This document shows positions 56,486-64,000 of a stretch of DNA of 64,000 nucleotides, piece after piece; within the stretch, counting starts at the first letter, position 1, and the number at the start of each line of letters is the position of its first letter. Location: positions 840,976,807 through 841,040,806 of the forward strand of contig NC_057801.1 in NCBI RefSeq assembly GCF_018294505.1. The letters are read 5' to 3'. Both the position numbers and the translations under genes were made by a program. This stretch comes from Triticum aestivum (lineage: Eukaryota; Streptophyta; Magnoliopsida; Poales; Poaceae). The notes beneath the pieces are model-generated. The model was given only the letters and a program-made list of their open reading frames with translations. It was not told the origin of the DNA and made no database searches.

Positions 56486-56685
56486 CATTTTATTGTTATT
56501 TTTTCTGTACATGGATAGGTACGTAGTTGCTTTTGTTTTTTTTAATAAGTTACTTTTTGGCAAAATGTAGGTGGTACCTTCTCATCAAATTGCTTCTCGC
56601 GGAAGAACCAAAAATATCACATGCTACTGTTTTTCTTTCCTGTGAAGTGGATCGTTAATCCTTTGCTCATATTGCTTTAGGAAAA

Positions 56686-57857
56686 ATGGCGCCACCCCCA
56701 CCACCACTATGTCGACTGTGCAAGTCAAGGTGCGCCAGCAGCCTTGCAACTAGCAAGCTGTTCGGCATCTACTTCCAGCCGAGTTTTCGTCATGCGGCGG
56801 TAAGAAATTAGATGAAATGTAATAACTGTTTTATTTTTAGTGTTGGCATTACTGCATTGTGTCATTTTGCTTATTTTACATAGATCGTCCCATGCAATGT
56901 GAGGTTGAAATTCAACAAGCTGACAGGAGACACTGTGACATTTGAAGCTCCTGGGGGGCCGTACACTATGAAGGTCGAGAAATGACGCAATATGTCGCAG
57001 ATTGGAGGAGATGGATGGGCCCGTTTCGTCGCTCGCATGCGTCTTACTGGTGGTGAGTTGATCAGCTTCTCCTTCAGAGCAGAAAGACCCAAGTTGGTTG
57101 TCATTTATCTCAACCTGGTGGAAGATGATGAAGATGACGAAGATGATAAAGATGATGAAGATAATAAGGACCCACTCGATGAAGATGATGAGGACCCACT
57201 TCATGAAGCCATCGAGCTCAAAGAACAAGGCTGAGCGAGGAGGAGGTGTCCAACCTGTGGGACATAATTCCGCCACGTGCTGACTTTGTCGGGGTGCCAT
57301 TCGTGACCCGCCTGACAAATACCATGGTTGATCGACATGATATGGTATGTTATACTTACAAATGCAAATTATTCGATGAAATACTTAGTGTACAGTCCAA
57401 TGATATGGTATGTTGTGTGGAATCTAGTCGATGATATGTTTTAATGTAGAGTTTGATCACATGCTTATTAGTGTAGAATCTAAGGAAACTATTAATAGTG
57501 TAGATAATCCATATGTACTTATTTGCGAGGCTATTTATTAATTGATATGTTTTTCTTATTCAGAAATTGGTAAAGAGCATATCTGTGAGTTATGGTATCG
57601 AGCCTGATGAAGAAGGCTCAGATGGACTACGCCTTACTGCAAGGGGCTCCGTCACAACCTGTACTTACCGCGTGGACACAGACGGTCGCACACACTTAAA
57701 CTCGGTTGGGTGGAAGAAATTCCTCGATGGCAAGAATCTTCGTGTTGGACAGGCCATCCTAATTACTATCAGGAACACCAACCGCCCAGGCTTGAGGATG
57801 ATGATTGTCTTCGATATCATCTGGAACTACATATGTGTGTGTGGCTATATCATCTAG
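56686..57857 (+). pseudogene. Two-B3-domain gene inside CACTA 2, damaged
   Basis: Exon A 56686-56799 (KLFGIYFQPSFRHAA) ends at a GT donor. Exon B starts after CATAG at 56884 (IVPCNVRLKFNKLTGDTVTF), has an in-frame TGA at 56983-56985, then continues DGWARFVARMRLTGGELISF and an acidic run (57125-57210). The first B3 fold is thus FxPxF...W...FV...L..GE.. in normal order. A frame slip near 57228 leads to SEEEVSNLWDIIPPRADFVG. After a GT-AG intron (57344-57563) a second B3-like part reads KLVKSISVSYGIEPDEEGSD and VGWKKFLDGKNLRVGQAI, ending at 57857. The stop and the slip disable this copy. Exon borders are good, so it came from genomic DNA and not from mRNA. Confidence 0.65.
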
Positions 57858-57945
57858 AACTACATATGTGTGTGTGGCTATATCATCTAGAACTGCATAT
57901 GATGATCGTCGTCGATATCATCTAGAACTACATATGATGATCCCC
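57814..57945 (+). repeat. 33-bp minisatellite at the end of the B3 gene
   Basis: ATATCATCTRGAACT recurs at 57814, 57847, 57880 and 57915, the first steps being 33 bp apart. It spans the end of the coding frame and adds the residues around YICVCGY before the stop. Confidence 0.7.
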
Positions 57946-58008
57946 GTTGATATGACCTTGTACTGCTTGAGGATGCATGTTGACTATGCATGAAATCGTT
58001 ATCTAGTA

Positions 58009-58078
58009 CTCCCTCCGTTCCAAATTACTCGTCGTGGTTTGAACTAAAATCACTACGAGTAATTTGGAACGAAGGGAG
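58009..58078. mobile_element. Stowaway MITE, 70 bp
   Basis: CTCCCTCCGTTCCAAATTAC at the left mirrors GTAATTTGGAACGAAGGGAG at the right, with TA duplications at 58007-58008 and 58079-58080. The ends and TA target are those of Tc1/mariner-related Stowaway elements. It is nested inside CACTA 2. Confidence 0.92.
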
Positions 58079-58494
58079 TACTACCCAGTAATGGTTTATG
58101 AATTTGATATCTACTAGCAGTACCTAGTATCTAGTATCTGAAAGGGAAACTGAAAGGGAAAGGGGTACGAGGGAAAATGATGAAAGATATAGCAGTAGCG
58201 AGTGACTGCGAAATCGCTACAGCTAAGTAATAGTAGCACGTTCATAAAAAGCGCTGCTGATATCGTCAACAGTAGTAGCGCGGGTTGGGACCGCGCTACT
58301 ACTATAAGTTAACTGTAGCGCCTTATTAGTAGCGCGGCCACCCGCGCTGCTGCTAGCCTCAAAACCCGCACTACTACTAGGGTTTTCCCTAGTAGTGTCT
58401 CCTCTCACGAGGAAGACGGGGACGAAGAGGAGGAGGAGGAGGAAGTGGAGAGCGACTCCCCGCATATCACGAGGAGGAAGAAAAGGACAGCCTC

Positions 58495-60193
58495 TGATAC
58501 GTCTCCAACGTATCTATAATTTATGAAGCATTCATGCTATTTTATTATCTGTTTTGAATGATTATGGGCTTTATTATACACTTTTATATTACTTTTGGAA
58601 CTAACCTATTAACCGGAGGCCCAGCCCATATTGCTGTTTTATTGCCTGTTTCATTATTTCGAAGAAAAGGAATATCAAACGGAGTCCAAACGGAATGAAA
58701 CCTTTGGCAGTGTGATTTTTTGGAAGAATATGATCCTAGAGACTTGGAGTTCACGTCAGCAGATCCTCGAGGAGGCAAGGAGATAGGAGGGTGCGCCCAC
58801 CCCTCCTGGGCGTGCCCCCTGTCTCCTGGGCCCCTCGAGCACCCCCACGACCGACTTCTTTCGGCTATACAAGCCCACGTACCCTAACAACATCAACAAC
58901 GACGATAGATCGGGAGTTCCACCGCCGCAAGCCTCTGTAGCCACCAAAAACCTCTCGGGAGCCCGTTCCGGCACCCTGACGAAGGGGGGATCCCATCACC
59001 GGTGGCCATCTTCATCATCCAGGTGCTATCCATGACGAGGAGGTAGTAGTTCACCCTCGGGACTGAGGGTATGTACCAGTAGCTATGTGTTTGATCTCTC
59101 TCTCTCTTGTGTTCTCTCTCTCGTGTTCCCTCTATGGCACGATCTTGATGTATCGCGAGCTTTGCTATTTTAGTTGGATCTTATGATATTTCTCCTCCTC
59201 TACTCTCGTGTAATGGATTGAGTTTTCCCTTTGAAGTTATCTTATCGGATTGAGTCTTTAATGATTTGAGAACACTTGATGTATGTCTTGCCGTGCTTAT
59301 CTGTGGTGACAATGGGATATCATGTGCCACTTGATGTATGTTTTGGTGACCAACTTGCGGGTTCCACCCATGAACCTATGCATAGGGGTTGGCACACGTT
59401 TTCGTCTTGACTCTCTGGTAGAAACTTTGGGGCACTCTTTGAAGTACTTTGTGTTGGTTGAATAGATGAATCTGAGATTGTGTGATGCATATCGTATAAT
59501 CATGCCCATGGATACTTGAGGTGACAATGGAGTATCTAGGTGACATTAGGGTTTTGGTTGATTTGTGTCTTAAGGTGTTATTCTAGTATGAACTCTATGA
59601 TAGATTGAGCGGAAAGAATAGCTTCATGTTATTTTACTACGAACTCTTGAATAGATAGAATAGAAAGGATAACTTTGAGGTGGTTTCATACCCTACCATA
59701 ATCTCTTCGTTTGTTCTCCGCAATTAGTGGCTTTGGAGTGACTCTTTCTTGCATGTTGAGGGATTGTTATATGATCTATCTATGTTATTATTGTTGAGAG
59801 AACTTGCACTAGTGAAAGTATGAACCTTAGGCCTTGTTTCCTACCATTGCAATACCGTTTACGCTCAGTTTTATCATTAGTTACCTTGCTGTTTTTATAA
59901 TTTCAGATTACAAATACCTTTATCTACCATCCATATTGCACTTGTATCACCATCTCTTCGCCGAACTAGTGCACCTATACAATTTACCATTGTATTGGGT
60001 GTGTTGGGGACACAAGAGACTCTTTGTTATTTGGTTGCAGGGTTGTTTGAGAGAGACCATCTTCATCCTATGCCTCCCATGGATTGATAAACCTTAGGTC
60101 ATCCACTTGAGGGAAATTTGCTACTGTCCTACAAACCTGTGCACTGGCAGGCCCAACAATGTCTACAAGAAGAAGGTTGTGTAGTAGACATCA
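58495..60193 (+). repeat. Solo LTR of a gypsy element with perfect target duplication
   Basis: Begins TGATACGTCTCCAACG and ends GTAGTAGACATCA (1699 bp, TG...CA), flanked by GCCTC at 58490-58494 and 60194-60198. With no internal region beside it, this is a solo LTR formed by recombination between the two LTRs of one insertion. The same LTR family starts again at about 63230 at the window edge. I recognise the family as a common Triticeae Athila-like gypsy LTR (Sabrina or WHAM type, name uncertain). Confidence 0.85.
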
Positions 60194-60199
60194 GCCTCC

Positions 60200-61721
60200 T
60201 GATGACCCACAAGTATAGGGGATCTATCATAGTCCTTTCGATAAGTAAGAGTGTCGAACCCAACGAGGAGTAGAAGGAATTGACAAGCGGTTTTCAGTAA
60301 GGTATTCTCTGCAAGCGCTGAAATTATCGGTAACAGATAGTTTGGTGATAAGGTAATTTGTAACGGGTAACAAGTAATAAAAGTAACTAAGGTGCAACAA
60401 GGTGGCCCAATCCTTTTTGTAGCAAAGGACAAGCCTGGACAAACTCTTATATAAAGCAAAGCGCTCCCGAGGACACATGGGAATTACTGTCAAGCTAGTT
60501 TTCATCATGCTCAAATGATTCACGTTTGTTACTTTGATAATTTGACATGTGGATGGACCAGTGCTTGGGTACTGACCTTCCTTGGACAAGCATCACACTT
60601 ATGATTAACCCCTCTCGCAAGAATCCACAACTACGAAAGAAGAATTAAGGTAAACCTAACCATATCATGAAACATATGGATCCAAATCAGCCCCTTACGA
60701 AGCAATGCGTAAACTAGGGTTTAAGCTTCTGTCACTCTAGCAACCCATTATCTACTTATTACTTCCCAATGCCTTCCCCTAGGCCCAAAAAATGGTGAAA
60801 TGTCATGTAGTCGACGTTCACATAACACCACTAGAGGAAAGAAAACATACATCTCATCAAAATATTGAACAAATACCAAATTCACATGACTAATTATAAC
60901 AAGACTTCTCCCATGTCCTCAGGAACAACCGTAAACTACTCACAAATAATATTCATGTTCACAATCAGAGGGGTATTAATGTGCATAAAGGATCTGAACA
61001 TATGATCTTCCACTGAATAAACCAACTAGCATCAACTACAAGGAGTAATCAACACTGCTAGCAACCCACAGGTACCAATCTGAGGTTTTGAGACAAAGAT
61101 CGGATACAAGAGATAAACTAGGGTTTGAGAGGAGATGGTGCTGGTGAAGATGTTGATGGAGATTGAACCCCTATCGATGAGAGGATCGATGGTGATGACG
61201 ATGGTGCCGATTTCCCCCTCCCAGAGGGATGTTTCCCCGGCAGAACAGCTCCGCCGGAGCCCTAGATTGGTTCCGTCCAGGTTCCGCCTCGAGACGGCGG
61301 CGCTTTGTCCCGAAAGCTTCCTTATGATTTTTTCCGGGGCAAAATACATCATATAGCAGAAGATGGGCATCGGGGGCTTGCCAGGTGGCCCACGAGGCAG
61401 GGGGCGCGCCCAGGGGGGTAGGGCGCGCCCTCCACCCTCGTGGCTGGTGGGTGGCCCCCTCTGGTGCTTTCTTCGCCCAATATTTTGAATATATTCCAAA
61501 ACTGACTGTCGTGGAGTTTTATGACGTTTGAAGTTGTGCAGAATAGGTCTCTAATATATGCTCCTTTTCCAGCCCAGAATTCCAGCTGTCGACAATCTCC
61601 CTCTTCATGTAAACCTTATAAAATAAGCGAGAAAAGACATAATTATTGTGATATAACATGTAATAACATCCCATAATGCAATAAATATTGATATAAAAGC
61701 ATGATACAAAATGGAAGTATC
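60200..61721 (+). repeat. LTR of a further retroelement
   Basis: Begins TGATGACCCACAAGTATAGG and appears to end GAAGTATCA near 61721 (about 1.52 kb). The following ACTCCCCCAAGCCCAGACC is typical of the internal start or end next to such LTRs in Triticeae, recalled from memory. The partner LTR is outside the window. Frames inside are short and without domains. Confidence 0.6.
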
Positions 61722-63229
61722 AACTCCCCCAAGCCCAGACCTCGCTTGTCCTCAAGCGAAAGCCGATATCAAAAAATATATCTACATGTTTAGAGATAGA
61801 GGTGTCGATAAAAATAAAATACGGACATGAGGGCATCATGATCATTTTTAGAACAACACATATATTTTGTCATATGATTTCTTATGCTAAAGTAACAATC
61901 TATTCACAATGTAAAGTATGAATCAAAAACATAATTGAAAACTAACAAACTATAATCTCAGTCACTGAAGCAATTGTAATTTATCATAACATCGGAAAGA
62001 GTCAATGCAAGAGCTTTTCAGCAAGTCCACATACTCAACTATCATTTAGTCTTTCACAATTGCTAACACTCACACGATACTTATGGGTATGAAGTTTCAA
62101 TCGGACACAGAGAAAGATATGGGCTTATAGTTTCGCCTCCCAACCTTTTACCTCAAGGGTAATGTCAACAATATCCAAGTGGATATATATATATATCAGG
62201 ATCTTTCCAACACATAGTGATTGCCAAAGGATAATGTGTAAAAAGGAAAGGTGAAGATCACCATGACTCTTGTATAAGGGTAGAAGGTAAAAATAAAAGA
62301 TAGGCCCTTCGCAGGGGGAAACAGAGGTTGTCATGTGCTTTTATGGTTGGATGCACAAAATCTTAATGCAAAAGAACGTCACTTTATATTGCCACTTGTG
62401 ATAGGGACCTTTATTATGCAGTCCGTCGCTTTTATTTCTTCCATATCAGAAGCTTGCATAAAGTTTATTTTCTTCGCACTAATAGATCATACATATTTAG
62501 AGAGCAATTTTTATTGCTTGCACCGATGACAACTTACTTGAAGGATCTTACTCAATCCATAGGTAGGTATGGTGGACTTTCATGGCAAAACTGGGTTTAG
62601 GGATATTTGGAAGCACAAGTAGTATCTCTACTTGGTGCAAAGAATTTGGCTAGCATGAGGGGGAAAGGCAAGCTCAACATGTTGGATGACCCATGACAAT
62701 ATAATTTATTTCAGATATAAGAAAATATAACTCATTATGTTGTCTTCCTTGTCCAACATCAACCTTTTAGCATGTCATATTTTAATGAGTGCTCAGAATC
62801 ATAAAAGATGTGAAAACCTCTCTTTCTTTATTACCTCCTATTAATTTCAACGATGCCCAAAACTATGTTTGTCAACTCTCAACAACTTTTATTCATCATA
62901 CTCTTTATGTGTGAAGTCATTACTTTCCATAAGATCAATATGATCTTTCTATTTCTTTTTGTTCTTTCTTTTATTTTTATTCCCTCAAGATCATAGCAAA
63001 TAAGCAAAGCCTTAACTCAAAACTACTCTTTATTATATCTCACGAACTCGATTACATAGATAGAGATCAAAACAAAACTCAAAGCTAGATTATACTAAAA
63101 CTTTATTCTACTAGATCAAGATATAACCAAAAGGATCGAACTAAGAAAAATGGTAAAGATAAAAGTGTGATGGTGATACGATACCGGGGCACCTACCCCA
63201 AGCTTGGCAGTTGCTAAGGGGAGTGCCCT
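61722..63229. mobile_element. Non-coding internal region of a retroelement
   Basis: AT-rich DNA with no recognisable gag or pol. It contains CCTCGCTTGTCCTCAAGCG at its start and CCCCAAGCTTGGCAGTTGC near the end. I associate both with internal regions of Triticeae gypsy-like elements. It is interrupted at about 63230 by another LTR. Confidence 0.5.
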
Positions 63230-64000
63230 GATACGTCTCTAACGTTTCTATAATTTTTGATTGTTCCATGCTATTATATTACCTGTTTTGGATGTTTATG
63301 GGCTTTATTTTATACATTTATATCATTTTTGGGACTAACCTACTAACTGGAGGCCCAGCCCATATTGCTGTTTTTTTGCCTATTTCAGTATTTTGAAGAA
63401 AAGGAATATCAAACGGAGTCCAAATGGAACGAAACCTTCGGGAACGTGATTTTTGGAATGAACAAGATCCGGAGAGCTTGTAGTACAAGTCAAGAAACAA
63501 CCGGAGCCTCCACGAGATAGGAGGGTGCCCCTCTGTAGGGCGCCCCCTGTCTCGTGGGACCCTCGGGCGTCCACCGACGTACCTCTTCCTCCTATATATA
63601 CCTACGGACCCCGGAAACATCCAGGGGCACCACGAAACACAATTTCCACCACCGTAACCTTCTGTATCCGCGAGATCCTATCTTGGAGCCTTCGCCGGCA
63701 CTCTGCCGGAGGGGGAATCAACCACAGAGGGCCTGTACATCAACATCCTTGCCCCTCCTATGAGTTGTGAGTAGTTTACCACAGACCTACGGGTCCATAG
63801 TTATTAGCTAGATGGCTTCTTCTCTCTTTTTGGATCTCAATACAATGTTCTCCCCCTCTCTTATGGAGATCTATTCGGTGTAATCTCTTTTTGCGGTGTG
63901 TTTGTCGAGATCCGATGAATTGTGGGTTTATGATCAGATTTATCTATGGATATTAATTGAATCTTCTCTGAATTCTTTTATGTATGATTGAGTTATCTTT
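63230..64000 (+). repeat. LTR (same family as the solo LTR), cut by window end
   Basis: TGATACGTCTCTAACGTTTC starts a second copy of the LTR family seen at 58495, matching along its first 700 bp (CGGAGGCCCAGCCCATATTG-like, AAAAGGAATATCAAACGGAG) with clear divergence, so they belong to different insertions or subfamilies. The rest lies outside the window. Confidence 0.8.

Larger units (their letters stand above)
55348..58397 (+). mobile_element. CACTA transposon 2, complete ends, carrying a B3-domain gene
   Basis: Starts CACTACTAGGGAAAAGCC and ends TTTTCCCTAGTAGTG, with the 3-bp duplication TCT on both sides (55345-55347 and 58398-58400). Subterminal AGCAGTAGCGC-type repeats fill 55375-55620, 55875-55960 and 58180-58390. 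There is no transposase, so it would need help from a related element. The inside holds a CT-rich promoter-like zone, a 50-bp tandem repeat and a B3-domain gene. The element is 3050 bp. A Stowaway MITE is nested in it. Confidence 0.9.
54198..58489 (+). pseudogene. PF04195-type gypsy ORF, with intron, stops and insertion
   Basis: ATG 54198 opens MGGSDSKGKWEASSFTEKEI, then GYLAATIAHRLPTEGQIIPT, VVFLPHFLRGLGFPLHPFVQ and ILAFIVVCEALLRIPPHFGL, the conserved text of this domain found in one group of grass gypsy elements. Its role is unknown. Trp codons appear changed to stops at 54675 (TGA) and near 54780 (TAG). A good GT-AG intron (about 55071-55145, GTAAGTG...CTACAG) separates the domain from a Lys-rich part (EKKSKKKGKEPK). 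After the CACTA insertion the acidic tail continues at 58398 (EEDGDEEEEEEEVE, RRKKRTAS) until the solo LTR. It is not functional here. Confidence 0.7.
53168..60199 (+). mobile_element. Gypsy-type LTR retrotransposon, 5' part, with nested insertions
   Basis: 5' LTR (53168-53637), leader, then a gene with the PF04195 'putative gypsy type transposon' domain (54198 onward). The coding sequence is cut by a CACTA element (55348-58397) and, shortly after it resumes, by a solo LTR (58495-60193). It then meets another retroelement at about 60200. The pol region and 3' LTR are not seen and would lie beyond or be lost. Insertion order: gypsy first, then CACTA and the solo LTR, since both have intact target duplications in gypsy sequence. 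Confidence 0.75.

Noticed and set aside
1..64000. CRISPR array, bacterial operons, plasmid or phage features
   Set aside because: Introns, plant gene families and plant transposons show this is nuclear plant DNA. The tandem repeats present have no spacer structure of CRISPR type.

Overview
The window looks like gene-poor chromosomal DNA of a Triticeae grass (wheat, Aegilops or barley type). The reasons are nuclear genes with small GT-AG introns, F-box, legumain and pectinesterase genes of plant type, and many repeats with the look of Triticeae families: copia and gypsy LTR elements, CACTA transposons with CACTACTAGGG ends, Harbinger-type elements with GAGCATCTC ends, a Stowaway MITE, Helitron-like 3' ends and LINE remnants. 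All family assignments come from reading the sequence; no database search was possible.

Three genes appear intact. (1) A vacuolar-processing enzyme (legumain, C13 cysteine protease), minus strand, 25141-29477, nine exons, 490 residues. (2) An F-box/LRR protein, plus strand, 42643-44010, three exons, 402 residues. (3) A divergent pectinesterase, minus strand, 50036-51404, four exons, 344 residues. Every intron in these models has GT-AG ends and the phases join cleanly. They do not form an operon or pathway. Each is an isolated gene between transposons.

Layout. 1-8.9 kb: low-complexity and GC-rich DNA with two Helitron-like 3' ends (about 6.5 and 7.84 kb). 9.0-20.3 kb: a nest of insertions. 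A tRNA-related SINE-like sequence was entered by a short copia element (9074-13881, TSD GAGAT), which itself holds a Harbinger-type element (10261-11848) carrying a piece of an ATL-type RING gene. Next to it lies a second, degenerate copia element (13978-20288), whose 3' LTR was split by a 1.3 kb poly(A)-tailed insertion. 20.3-24 kb: a duplicated copy of DNA found upstream of the legumain gene, a MITE, a tandem duplication, and a 2 kb field rich in the palindrome TTGCCATGGCAA. 24-30 kb: the legumain gene and its promoter. 30.5-33.1 kb: a CACTA element carrying a B3-domain gene. 34.2-35.8 kb: a FAR1-related pseudogene. 37-40 kb: LINE, MITE and copia scraps and another AT-rich repeat field. 40.4-42.2 kb: a Harbinger-type element with a 384-codon open frame. 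42.6-49.8 kb: the F-box gene, two decayed LINEs and a truncated second copy of the F-box 3' half. 50-51.4 kb: pectinesterase. 51.7-52.4 kb: LINE 3' fragment. 53.2 kb to the end: a gypsy element with a PF04195-like gene, interrupted by a second B3-carrying CACTA element (55348-58397, TSD TCT) and a solo LTR (58495-60193, TSD GCCTC), then further LTR-retroelement pieces running off the window.

The most notable signals are host-type gene sequence inside transposons (B3 genes in two CACTA elements, a RING fragment and a long open frame in two Harbinger-type elements), two strange repeat fields, the rearranged duplication around the legumain gene, and an active-site change in the pectinesterase.
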